DNA of 32,890 nucleotides from NCBI GenBank assembly GCA_027056215.1, contig JALULO010000143.1:1-32890 (forward strand). Direction: 5' to 3'. The notes under the pieces were generated by a model. The model made no database searches. It saw only the letters and a list, made by a program, of their open reading frames with translations, and was not told where the DNA came from. The stretch comes from Campylobacterales bacterium (lineage in GTDB: Bacteria; Campylobacterota; Campylobacteria; Campylobacterales; QNZT01). Every line of letters starts with the position of its first letter. Positions within the stretch are counted from its first letter, which is position 1. A program made the translations under genes and the position numbers. This document shows, one piece after another, positions 1 through 8,294 of this stretch.

Positions 1-1
1 T

Positions 2-367
2 TTTGCGATGGCAAGCATTGTTCATGTCAGTTTACTTGTCAAATATAGCCATGAAATACTTTGGATGTATCTGGTTACTACCGTCATACGAGCTGTTATC
101 ATGGGTGCTTTTGCCCTACTTTCAAATAGACAAAAGAGTATGACAGATATCTCTTTTCGATGGTGGAGTGTGTTACTTTTTGCAGGAATAAAAGGAGGTC
201 TTTCTATCGTTATGTTACAGATGTTACCAGAAAACTTTATACACAGAGAACTCTTTGAAGCAATCGTTACAGGTGTAATCTTACTCTCCACGATTACCTA
301 TGCCCTGACACTGGTTTTTATCATAAGTTTTAACAAAAAAGCATTTGAACAAGAATATATTCACTAA
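2..367 (+). CDS. C-terminal end of a CPA1-family Na+/H+ (cation/proton) antiporter, 5' partial
   Basis: The reading frame is open from the first bases of the window, so the true start lies upstream; the ATG at 8 is probably internal. About 120 residues are visible, with three hydrophobic stretches. The segment FAGIKGGLSIVMLQMLP matches the conserved W(S/A)G(L/I)(R/K)G..S..LA..LP block near the end of CPA1 (NhaP-type) exchangers, which swap Na+ or K+ for H+ across the inner membrane. The charged tail after the last helix is short, so no large cytoplasmic regulatory domain is attached. The next gene starts 12 nt downstream and may be co-transcribed. The family is fairly sure; ion specificity cannot be read from this fragment. 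Confidence 0.75.
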   Translation, partial: FAMASIVHVSLLVKYSHEILWMYLVTTVIRAVIMGAFALLSNRQKSMTDISFRWWSVLLFAGIKGGLSIVMLQMLPENFIHRELFEAIVTGVILLSTITYALTLVFIISFNKKAFEQEYIH

Positions 368-379
368 AAAGGAATCCTC

Positions 380-1201
380 ATGGTTATCAAACGCGTTATA
401 CTTCCACTAGCATTGTTTATCTATATTGCCATAGAAACATATTTAAAACTACATCAAAGTTCACTTTGTGACCAAACTGGATGTAAACTTGCCGGAGAAT
501 TATTGCGATTTAAGCCCATATATCTAAACTATTTAGGTCTTTTTGCTACATCTATACTGATACTTACGGGGTGGCTTTCTAAAAAATCACACTTAGCCGA
601 TAGACTTTTTTGGATCACGCTCATGGGTGCACTTGCATTTGAAGCGACTATGATCGGTTATCAATACTTTGCAAATCCAGCACTGTGTCTATTTTGTCTA
701 GGTGTTTTTAGCGGACTGCTTTTGATTACGCTCTTTAATGCACCGAAAAAAATATTATTTGCCATTGTACCGATAGTGGCTATCTTTACGGCACTTTCAA
801 CACTTTCCATCGCAAAAAACCAAAGTTTCATAACAAAAGATGGGAACTATCTTATCTATTCAGCAACGTGTCCACATTGTCAAAAAGTTAAAAAGTTCCT
901 TGCCTCAGAAGATATCAACTACACACCTCTTCCCATCACCGAACCCTCAACCCAAAAAGCAATCAAATATCTAGGCATTAGCAAAATACCGATTTGGATA
1001 CAAAAGCATGGTGTAAACAGAGTTATTTTCGTTGGTGATAAAGCGATCATCACACATCTAAAAACTAAGCCCAAGGATACGGCACAAGAGACATCTCAAA
1101 AAGATGAAAATCCTGCTTCAACACAAAGCGTTTTTAATCTCAATACCGATACAGGTTGTAGTGCATCGGTAATCGAAGAAGTTAAATGTAAAGATGAGTG
1201 A
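380..1201 (+). CDS. VKOR-family protein fused to a thioredoxin/glutaredoxin-like domain
   Basis: Predicted inner-membrane disulfide-forming enzyme of 273 residues. The first ~145 residues hold four to five membrane segments with the vitamin K epoxide reductase pattern: a cysteine pair C30/C35 in an extracytoplasmic loop and the quinone-side CxxC at C103-L-F-C106. A thioredoxin-fold domain follows, with C164-P-H-C167 and a cis-Pro region (SKIPIW). Bacterial VKOR-thioredoxin fusions take electrons from exported thiols and pass them to quinone, replacing DsbB. The C-terminal ~40 residues are polar and carry two more cysteines. The ATG is supported by AAAAAGGA 7 nt upstream. The domain order is clear from the motifs; the partner DsbA-like protein is not in the window. 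Confidence 0.82.
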   Translation: MVIKRVILPLALFIYIAIETYLKLHQSSLCDQTGCKLAGELLRFKPIYLNYLGLFATSILILTGWLSKKSHLADRLFWITLMGALAFEATMIGYQYFANPALCLFCLGVFSGLLLITLFNAPKKILFAIVPIVAIFTALSTLSIAKNQSFITKDGNYLIYSATCPHCQKVKKFLASEDINYTPLPITEPSTQKAIKYLGISKIPIWIQKHGVNRVIFVGDKAIITHLKTKPKDTAQETSQKDENPASTQSVFNLNTDTGCSASVIEEVKCKDE

Positions 1202-1233
1202 CAACTATATAAATTTTTTCTTTTCATACTTCA

Positions 1234-1251
1234 GGCATTTTTTAAAATGCC
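1234..1251. terminator. Short AT-rich hairpin, possible terminator
   Basis: The 18 bases GGCATTTTTTAAAATGCC form a perfect 8-bp inverted repeat with a 2-nt centre (5-6 bp are likely to pair), 33 nt after the VKOR-thioredoxin stop and 40 nt before the kinase start. There is no T-run after it on the plus strand, so it could equally be a protein-binding site for the following operon. It lies in the only sizeable gap between the two genes. Confidence 0.3.
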
Positions 1252-1291
1252 GATATGTAGCACATAATAAGAAAACTATTCGAACAGGGTT

Positions 1292-3187
1292 ATGATGAAA
1301 AAACAACAAGAAAATGAAATATATAATAATTTAAAATCACTTTTTCGTCTGTTCCTTGCTAGCCTCATTATCATTGGCGGACTCAATTATATATTTAGTA
1401 AAATGATTAATGATCTTAATCAACAAACTAAAAATCTTGAAACAAAAAAATTGATTGAAAGTAAAATTGCGACTACTTTAACAAGTATGCGCGAAGATAT
1501 TTCTGATATCTTTATTTTAAAACCAAGTGAACAACATAAACATTATTTTAAATATAAAATTTATGAGAAACTAAGCCGTGTTAAATTGGATCTTCACATT
1601 CTAAAATCTGGGGCAGTATTTAAAATAGGAGATGATCTCCAAACCAGGATATATAGACCAAAAACATATGGTCAACAATATGAAAATTTTAATAATTTAG
1701 CACTTTCAGATATGGAACAATCTATAAAATTATTTTTTCTTGCACTTCAAGATTTTAAAGAAAAACTTCTTATCGATAAAAATGCATATATATCTGACCT
1801 AAATTATCTCCTCAAAGAGATGCAAAAGAACAATAATACACTTTTAAAACAAACTAATTACCATATTAAGAAAGTCAACGATGATATCAACAGAAAAACA
1901 CAACAATATATAGGATATGAACTCCTTGCCATAATCTTTGTCATAGCTTCACTCTTTTATCTTAGCAATATTATCAGTAAGCAAATCATCAATAATAGTA
2001 AAAAACTAGAATCAGCAAAAAAAGAAGCGCAAAAAATGGCACTTAAAGCTAAACAAGCCAGTTTAGCAAAGTCTGAATTTTTAGCAAATATGTCCCATGA
2101 GATACGAACACCCCTAAATGCCATACTTGGCTTTATCGATCTTTTAAAAGAGAAAGAAAGAGATGAGGAAAAATTAAAATACATTAAAACTGTACAAAAT
2201 TCATCAAATTCTCTTTTAGGTATTATCAATGATATTCTTGATTTTAGTAAGATTGAAAGTGGCAATCTGCAAATAGAAGAAATCAATTTTAACACTTTAG
2301 ATGAATTTGATACCCTAGCAGATCTTTTTCGTGCAAAAGCATCTGAAAAAAGTATTTCACTCACAATGCATATGGATCAAAATATGCCAAGTGCTTTGGT
2401 CAGTGACCCATTGAGAATCAAACAAGTTATAGCAAACCTTCTTTCCAATGCGATCAAATTTACACCACGAAACGGTCGTGTCATATTACATATATCTTAT
2501 AGTAATGCACATTTAAACGTCAGTGTTCAAGATACGGGTATTGGTATAGCAGAAGAGAAACAAGAAAAAATCTTTCAAGCATTCTCTCAGGCTGAAAGTT
2601 CAACAACCAGACAATTTGGTGGTACAGGATTGGGTCTCTCTATCTCATCAAGATTGATCACTATGCTCGGTGGTAAATTAAAGCTACAAAGTAAGCCCAA
2701 AGAAGGTAGCAAATTTTATTTTTCTATTCCTGTAAAAGCTGGAACTTTTACACACCATAATGTAAAACATGATTTAGACGATTTATCCCTTGAAGGAAGG
2801 CATGTTCTGGTTGTAGAAGACAATAAAGCCAACCAAATGTACATGAGTTTATTGCTGAAAAAATTTCATATCACATTTGACATCGCAAATGACGGTGTCG
2901 AGGCGATATTGGCTTTTGAGCACAAAAAATTTGATTTAATTTTGATGGATGAAAATATGCCTAATCTTAACGGTATAGAAGCTACCAAAAGAATTTTAGC
3001 GATAGAAAAGAAGAAAAACCTTATCCATACTCCCGTTATTGCTTTAACGGCAAATGCATTAAGTGGGGATCGTGAACGTTTTATAGAAGCAGGGATGGAT
3101 GAGTATTTAACAAAACCTATAAATAAAGAGAAACTATTAACTGTTTTTAAAGAATTTATGAGTAACAAGGAGAGTACCGTATGTTAG
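1292..3187 (+). CDS. Hybrid sensor histidine kinase with C-terminal receiver
   Basis: 631 residues. Membrane segments lie near 17-37 and 208-228 and flank a ~170-residue, probably periplasmic, lysine-rich helical sensor domain of no family I recognise. A coiled linker leads to HisKA, with phospho-acceptor H269 in NMSHEIRTPLNA, then HATPase_c with N-box NLLSNAIKF, G1 DTGIGI and G2 GGTGLGLS. A receiver (~505-625) has phospho-acceptor D553 in LMDENMP and the distal lysine in YLTKPI. It can therefore autophosphorylate and pass phosphate internally from His to Asp. The stop overlaps the HPt start by 7 nt, so HPt is the expected next carrier. Two ATGs lie in tandem (1292, 1295); the first is used here. 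The signal sensed is unknown. Confidence 0.9.
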   Translation: MMKKQQENEIYNNLKSLFRLFLASLIIIGGLNYIFSKMINDLNQQTKNLETKKLIESKIATTLTSMREDISDIFILKPSEQHKHYFKYKIYEKLSRVKLDLHILKSGAVFKIGDDLQTRIYRPKTYGQQYENFNNLALSDMEQSIKLFFLALQDFKEKLLIDKNAYISDLNYLLKEMQKNNNTLLKQTNYHIKKVNDDINRKTQQYIGYELLAIIFVIASLFYLSNIISKQIINNSKKLESAKKEAQKMALKAKQASLAKSEFLANMSHEIRTPLNAILGFIDLLKEKERDEEKLKYIKTVQNSSNSLLGIINDILDFSKIESGNLQIEEINFNTLDEFDTLADLFRAKASEKSISLTMHMDQNMPSALVSDPLRIKQVIANLLSNAIKFTPRNGRVILHISYSNAHLNVSVQDTGIGIAEEKQEKIFQAFSQAESSTTRQFGGTGLGLSISSRLITMLGGKLKLQSKPKEGSKFYFSIPVKAGTFTHHNVKHDLDDLSLEGRHVLVVEDNKANQMYMSLLLKKFHITFDIANDGVEAILAFEHKKFDLILMDENMPNLNGIEATKRILAIEKKKNLIHTPVIALTANALSGDRERFIEAGMDEYLTKPINKEKLLTVFKEFMSNKESTVC

Positions 3188-3501
3188 ACATATCAAAAAT
3201 TTCACAAGAACTTGGATTTGAGCGTGAGGAAGTCTTGATGCTTTTAGAAATGTTTATGGAATCAGCTATGCAAAGTATGCAAGAACTCAAAATAGCTTTA
3301 GAAAATGCAGATTATATCGGCATAAAAGAACACGCCCATGCTATCAAAGGAAGCTCTGCAAATCTCATGTTAGATGAGATTTATAACTTATCTAAAGAGA
3401 TAGAAGAAGCAGCCATATTTAAAACAAAACTTGATTATGGTGACAAGTTTACAAGACTCTATCATGCTTTAAAAAATTTACAGAAAATGGAAACAGCATA
3501 A
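3181..3501 (+). CDS. Stand-alone histidine phosphotransfer (HPt) protein
   Basis: 106 residues, essentially one HPt four-helix-bundle domain. The block AHAIKGSSANL holds the phosphorylatable histidine, H53 (HAxKGSS pattern). Its role is to shuttle phosphate between the kinase receiver (D553) and the receiver of the next gene (D52). The start is well set by AAGGAG upstream and overlaps the kinase stop (ATGTTAG). Its own stop shares one base with the next ATG (TAATG). The three genes are almost certainly one translationally coupled unit. No other domain or membrane segment is visible. Confidence 0.88.
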   Translation: MLDISKISQELGFEREEVLMLLEMFMESAMQSMQELKIALENADYIGIKEHAHAIKGSSANLMLDEIYNLSKEIEEAAIFKTKLDYGDKFTRLYHALKNLQKMETA

Positions 3502-5159
3502 TGGCAAAGATACTTATAGTAGATGATATTGCAGTCAATCGCATGACAATCAAACTCTCTTTAAAAGAGCAAGGATATCACTTTTTTGAAGCGTCAAATG
3601 GTCTTGAAGCAATAGAAATAGCAAAAGCACAGAATCCAGATATCATACTCATCGATGCGATGATGCCAGTTATGGATGGTTTTGAAGCAACAAAAGTTAT
3701 ACGTAAGATTGAGGAGATACAGCGTATTCCAATCTTGATGATTACCTCGTTGGAAAGCAAAGATGATAAAATCAAAGCCCTTAATTGTGGTGTTAATGAC
3801 TTTATCAGTAAAGCATTTGACAAATCAGAACTAAAAGCGAGATGCCATGCCTATATAGAATTGGCAAATTTAAATAAAAACTATATTTTAGCGACAAAAA
3901 ATGTAGTTTCCAACTTGCCAAATAAAGTGAAATTACTCAAAGATATACAACATACTAAAAATGAAAAATCACTATTTTTAATCGATATGGACAATTATAC
4001 TGAAAATGAAAATTTTTATGGTCTGAGTATTGCTGAAAATCTAGAAAAAATTTTTATCCAATATTTGATCCAACAGTGTCTAATTTTACACGATCACTAT
4101 CAACTTTATCATATAGCAAGTGGGAAATATGCTGTTCTTTTTGATGATACTTTTGATCAAAGTGACGATAATGCTGAAACATTCTGTGCAAATCTCATTT
4201 CAGCCATCAAACATCATCATTTTCAATACCAAGACTATAACTTTGATATAAATATCACTATGGGCTATATGTATGGAAATGAGCATCTTTATGAAGATGC
4301 CAATACGATGCTTGCTCTCGCACAAAAAGAAAAATATGAGTTCATGGTAAATACTAAAAGGATTACTACTTTAAAAGAAAACATCAAACAAAATCTTTTT
4401 ACATTGCAAAGTATTAAATATGCATTACAAGAAGATAAAATAGAGCCATTTTTTCAACCTATATATAACAATCATACAGACAAAATCAAACGATATGAAG
4501 CCCTTATAAGGATGCATGATCATAAAAACACTCTTATTTATCCTTATCCTGTATTTTTAGATGTTGCAAAACAGGGAAAACTCTATCCTTATATTACAAA
4601 AGTTTTGATTGAAAAAGTTATGGATAAACTTAGAGAAGAAGATTGTGAAATATCTATCAATATCTCATCGCTAGATATTGAAGATAAAATCATGCAAGCC
4701 TTTATACTTGATGCTTTTGAGAAAAATAAAGATATAACACATAAACTCATCATTGAACTTTTAGAAGATAAAGAAACAAATTCTTACGATGAAGTCAATA
4801 AGTTTATCAAAACAGTTAGAAAATATGGTATACAAATAGCCATAGATGACTTTGGAAGCGGTTATTCAAACTTTATACGTATTATCGAGTTTGCTCCAGA
4901 TATCATCAAAATAGATGGATCACTTATTTGCGACATTGCGACATCAGCAGCATCAAGACAAACAGTTGAAACAATCAAACTTTTTGCTGATAAGATCAAT
5001 GCTAAAATAGTAGCAGAATATGTTGAGAATGAAGAAATATTCAATATCATCAAATCACTTGGAATAGACTATGCACAAGGTTTTTATATCGGTAAAGCAG
5101 AACTCAAACTCAGAAAAACACCTCTCTTTGAAGAAGCTTTAGCAACAGTGGCTCACTAA
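3501..5159 (+). CDS. Response regulator with degenerate GGDEF and intact EAL (c-di-GMP phosphodiesterase)
   Basis: 552 residues. The N-terminal receiver (~1-120) has acidic residues near VDDIAV, phospho-acceptor D52 in LIDAMMP and the K near FISKAF. A middle region (~140-290) follows the GGDEF fold (FLIDMDNY is the first metal-site strand) but the signature is replaced by ASGKYA, so cyclase activity is unlikely. The C-terminal EAL domain (~305-545) keeps the catalytic set: E333-A-L, IELLE, IDDFGSGYSN, IKIDGS, VAEYVE and the closing AQGFYIG. The product should hydrolyse c-di-GMP under control of the phosphorelay encoded just upstream; a link to motility or biofilm is inference. The 3' end overlaps the convergent glycosyltransferase gene by 21 nt. 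Confidence 0.9.
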   Translation: MAKILIVDDIAVNRMTIKLSLKEQGYHFFEASNGLEAIEIAKAQNPDIILIDAMMPVMDGFEATKVIRKIEEIQRIPILMITSLESKDDKIKALNCGVNDFISKAFDKSELKARCHAYIELANLNKNYILATKNVVSNLPNKVKLLKDIQHTKNEKSLFLIDMDNYTENENFYGLSIAENLEKIFIQYLIQQCLILHDHYQLYHIASGKYAVLFDDTFDQSDDNAETFCANLISAIKHHHFQYQDYNFDINITMGYMYGNEHLYEDANTMLALAQKEKYEFMVNTKRITTLKENIKQNLFTLQSIKYALQEDKIEPFFQPIYNNHTDKIKRYEALIRMHDHKNTLIYPYPVFLDVAKQGKLYPYITKVLIEKVMDKLREEDCEISINISSLDIEDKIMQAFILDAFEKNKDITHKLIIELLEDKETNSYDEVNKFIKTVRKYGIQIAIDDFGSGYSNFIRIIEFAPDIIKIDGSLICDIATSAASRQTVETIKLFADKINAKIVAEYVENEEIFNIIKSLGIDYAQGFYIGKAELKLRKTPLFEEALATVAH

Positions 5160-5942
5160 ATCCTTCATCTGTGTACAAAAGTGAATCACTGTTTCATTGT
5201 GATGCTTTTGTGCCCCTTTGGTTAAGATAGTGAGCTTATTTTCCATCATTTTACATACTTCTCTATCTGGAAGATGTTTTTGCAATGCTTGTAAACGAAA
5301 CTGATCCATCGCTTGATAAGAAAATGAAAGTTGTTCATGATCACCTGCATATTTTGTCGTAAGTGCTTCATCAACAAATCCTACAGGATACTTTTTTAAA
5401 ATCCTAAGCCACATATCATAATCTTCACAAACAATCAACTTCTCATCGAAAAGTCCAATATCATCCACTATCTTTTTATGAAACATGACCGTTGAAGGAG
5501 CAATCTTACAAAAATCAAGATTTTCATAAAAACAAAAGCCTTGCGGTTTTTGATGTTTACGTTTTTGTTTAACCATCTTATCATCACGCATCCAGACTTC
5601 TGCGGTATGAGAAAAAAGAATCTGGGGATTTTGTTTGTGATATGCCACTTGAAGTTGGAGTTTATCTTCTCTCCAAACATCATCAGAGTCCAAAAAGGCA
5701 ATCCACTTGTTTGATGCATGAACAATACCCATATTCCTTGCAGCCGAAACGCCTTTATTTGGCTGAGAGATGATTTTAACTTCAGGAAAATGGCTCTGTA
5801 CCATCTGGCATGTATCGTCTGTTGAACCATCATCCACAACAATGATTTCATCAGCCCTGTAAGTCTGACTTAAAACAGACTCCACCGCCCTTGGTAAAAG
5901 CGCAACACGGTTATACGTGGGAATGACAACGGTAATTTTCAC
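5139..5942 (-). CDS. Family 2 glycosyltransferase
   Basis: 267 residues with a GT-A nucleotide-sugar fold. Visible motifs are the N-terminal VVIPTYNR strand, the nucleotide-binding VVDDGSTDDT, GVSAARNMG, and the metal-binding acidic cluster D85-S-D87-D88 followed by VW. ED(Y)DMWLR further on supplies the usual catalytic-base region. It should add a sugar from a UDP- or similar donor to a surface glycan such as LPS or capsule; the acceptor is unknown. The start is GTG, directly abutting the DedA stop (TAAGTG) with no clear Shine-Dalgarno, so translation probably depends on coupling. It is the last gene of the minus-strand run, next to an MsbA-like exporter, which fits an envelope role. Confidence 0.88.
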   Translation of the reverse strand: MKITVVIPTYNRVALLPRAVESVLSQTYRADEIIVVDDGSTDDTCQMVQSHFPEVKIISQPNKGVSAARNMGIVHASNKWIAFLDSDDVWREDKLQLQVAYHKQNPQILFSHTAEVWMRDDKMVKQKRKHQKPQGFCFYENLDFCKIAPSTVMFHKKIVDDIGLFDEKLIVCEDYDMWLRILKKYPVGFVDEALTTKYAGDHEQLSFSYQAMDQFRLQALQKHLPDREVCKMMENKLTILTKGAQKHHNETVIHFCTQMKDLVSHCC

Positions 5943-6500
5943 TTATTTTTTAGTAACTTTTGAAAAATACAACCACAACAAGGCGATTAGTGTTACCAGT
6001 ATCAGCGGTAAGATCCATGGATTTTCTTTAATCTTTCCAAAGAGATCAACAATTTGCTGTCCTCCTTTATAACTCAACAATCCAAAAAAGAGTGAAAAAA
6101 GAAGTGAAGCTGGTGCATTTAAAATCCCAAATTTGAGAAAACTATATTTAGATAATCCCATCGCAATAGGTACTAAAGTTTTAACACCATAGATAAACTT
6201 TTGTACAAACATGACTAAATCACCATATTTTCTGATCAAAAGAGATGAAAGTGCAAATTTTCGTCTGTGATTTTTCATGTAAGGCTCTACCATCTGTTTG
6301 TTATAACGTGCCATATAAAATAAAACCATATCACCAATATAGTTTGCAACCGTTGCCACAGCGATAGAAACAGTGATATCCATCTTACCAAGATAGGATA
6401 ATGCTCCAGCAGCTACAAGTCCGAAAAAACCACCCCCAAGGGAGTATATAAATAGGGCTATATAACCATACGTAGACAATTGTGTTAAAAGTTCTTGCAT
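5943..6500 (-). CDS. DedA / VTT-domain membrane protein
   Basis: 185 residues, with several hydrophobic segments and two half-hairpins typical of DedA (SNARE-associated, VTT) proteins. Recognisable features are the N-terminal hairpin region GGGFFGLVAAGALSYLG, the central charged segment KYGDLVMFVQKFIYGVKTLVPIA (F.R..P-like, here with K), and a basic C-terminus. DedA proteins are inner-membrane proteins linked to lipid-carrier recycling (undecaprenyl phosphate or phosphatidylethanolamine flipping) and envelope homeostasis. The start overlaps the ABC exporter stop by one base (TAATG) and is preceded by GAGG. Position between a lipid-type exporter and a glycosyltransferase agrees with an envelope role; the substrate is not determined. 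Confidence 0.85.
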   Translation of the reverse strand: MQELLTQLSTYGYIALFIYSLGGGFFGLVAAGALSYLGKMDITVSIAVATVANYIGDMVLFYMARYNKQMVEPYMKNHRRKFALSSLLIRKYGDLVMFVQKFIYGVKTLVPIAMGLSKYSFLKFGILNAPASLLFSLFFGLLSYKGGQQIVDLFGKIKENPWILPLILVTLIALLWLYFSKVTKK

Positions 6501-8281
6501 TAATCCTCTTTCTTGTTTGAAAATGTTGTAGCGAAATGTCCTTCATTTGCCATCAAAGTGCCAAGTGTACCTTCTTGAATAATATGTCCATGTTCGAGAA
6601 CATAGATATAATCGGCCATCTTGATTGTACTTAATCTGTGTGCGATTATTATAGTAGTTCTTTCTTTTAAAAAGGATTCTATCGCATCAAAAAGGATATC
6701 TTCTGTGGTAACATCAAGGGCAGATGTCGATTCATCCAAAATCACAACATTTGGATCAGCGATAATCATGCGAGCGATGGAGATACGTTGTCGCTGACCA
6801 CCTGAGAGTTTGATACCGTTTTTCCCAACAAGCGTTTGTAATCCATCATCAAGCGTTGCTAAAAAATCTCCAAGCTGTGCAACTTCAAGTGCTTTTTGAA
6901 TCTTCTCATCACTCACTTCTTTACCAAAAGTGAGATTAAAGTGAATCGTGTCATTGAAAAGCATAGGATTTTGCAATACCAGATAGACATGATCTCGTAT
7001 CACATCAAGTCCTATATCTTTAAAAGAGACTTTGTCATACATGATATCTCCGTGATCGGGCTGATAAAAACCAACTATCAGTTGTGCAAGTGTCGTTTTT
7101 CCACTCCCACTTGCCCCAACAATCGCCACTTTACTTTTTTGTGGAATATGTAAAGAGATCATATCTAAAATATTTTTACCTTTTTGATACGCAAAAGAGA
7201 CATCTTTGAGGTCGATCTCATTGGTACACGTTTGGCTAAAAGGATTTTTCAGATGTTTGTAAGAAGGTTCTTTTTCAAGATCAAAAATCGCATTGATACG
7301 TTTGAGTGCTGCATCGGCATTGTGGTAAGCATACTGCATATTGATAATCTCATTGATTGGCTGCATAATAACCCACAAATAACCAAAGATAGCAAGCATC
7401 AAACCAATAGATAAATCAGAATATGCAACCATCAAAATACCAGCGGCTCGAAATATTTCAAACCCTGTTAAAAAAATCATATAAGAAGCTTTTGACGCAA
7501 CTTCTGCCTTGTATTCAAACGCGATACCACGCTCTTTAATCTCTTTTGCTAGCACTACTAACTTCGTAAAAAAATGTACCTCACTGTTTGACGAACGTAC
7601 TTGCCAAAACAGATCGAGTGTCTCACTTAATGCTTCTTGAAACGAGGCGATAATAGCATTTTCTTTCTTTTTCAGTTTTGAAACTTTTCGTGCCATTTTA
7701 CCCGTTAAAAAAACAATAAAAGGATTAAAAAAGAGAATGAAAAGTGCCAATTTCCAATGAATCCATAAAAGAATAACAGCAACTGCAATCACCATCAATA
7801 CAGAGATAACAAGCTTACTTACAGAACTAGAGATAAAGGCATCAATCGTATTAACATCTACAATACTTAAAGAAGCAAGTTTTCCACTACCAAAATTTTC
7901 AAACTCTTTTAAACGTACTTTTTCAATATGTTTAAGTAAATCTTCACGAATTTTATACGTTATATTCTTAGAGATGATCGTAAAGAACCAACTTTGAATG
8001 ACACTAAATATAAAAAACAGCGCACGCAAGAGAAGTGTTATAATTAGAACCACTACAACGTAAAACCAAGCAGCGTGTTGTGAACCACCAAAAAGTGTAT
8101 CGATTATATGGACAAGATGCGAAGGTTTATGCAAAAGCACTTCATCCACTAAAAGAGGCATCAAAAGCGGGGCTAAGGCACTAGCTGTAGCGGCAAATAT
8201 TGCAATAATATTTGCGATAAAAAGCTCTTTTTTATATTTTCTGATATCTTTAAAAATATCAGAAAAAGTATATTTTTGCAT
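6500..8281 (-). CDS. MsbA-like ABC exporter (fused permease and ATPase)
   Basis: 593-residue half-transporter. The N-terminal ~330 residues contain six membrane segments (ABC exporter type 1). The C-terminal nucleotide-binding domain has Walker A GASGSGKTT at 389-397, Q-loop region LVLQNPMLF, signature LSGGQRQR, Walker B VVILDEST and the H-loop IIAHRLST. Such proteins work as homodimers that move lipids, lipid A core, glycans or peptides outward. It lies 13 nt after rny, with DedA and glycosyltransferase genes following, so a lipid or lipid-linked sugar substrate is plausible but not shown. It may be the lipid A flippase MsbA, but other Campylobacterota exporters look alike, so no symbol is given. 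Confidence 0.88.
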   Translation of the reverse strand: MQKYTFSDIFKDIRKYKKELFIANIIAIFAATASALAPLLMPLLVDEVLLHKPSHLVHIIDTLFGGSQHAAWFYVVVVLIITLLLRALFFIFSVIQSWFFTIISKNITYKIREDLLKHIEKVRLKEFENFGSGKLASLSIVDVNTIDAFISSSVSKLVISVLMVIAVAVILLWIHWKLALFILFFNPFIVFLTGKMARKVSKLKKKENAIIASFQEALSETLDLFWQVRSSNSEVHFFTKLVVLAKEIKERGIAFEYKAEVASKASYMIFLTGFEIFRAAGILMVAYSDLSIGLMLAIFGYLWVIMQPINEIINMQYAYHNADAALKRINAIFDLEKEPSYKHLKNPFSQTCTNEIDLKDVSFAYQKGKNILDMISLHIPQKSKVAIVGASGSGKTTLAQLIVGFYQPDHGDIMYDKVSFKDIGLDVIRDHVYLVLQNPMLFNDTIHFNLTFGKEVSDEKIQKALEVAQLGDFLATLDDGLQTLVGKNGIKLSGGQRQRISIARMIIADPNVVILDESTSALDVTTEDILFDAIESFLKERTTIIIAHRLSTIKMADYIYVLEHGHIIQEGTLGTLMANEGHFATTFSNKKED

Positions 8282-8294
8282 AATCTAAACTAAG

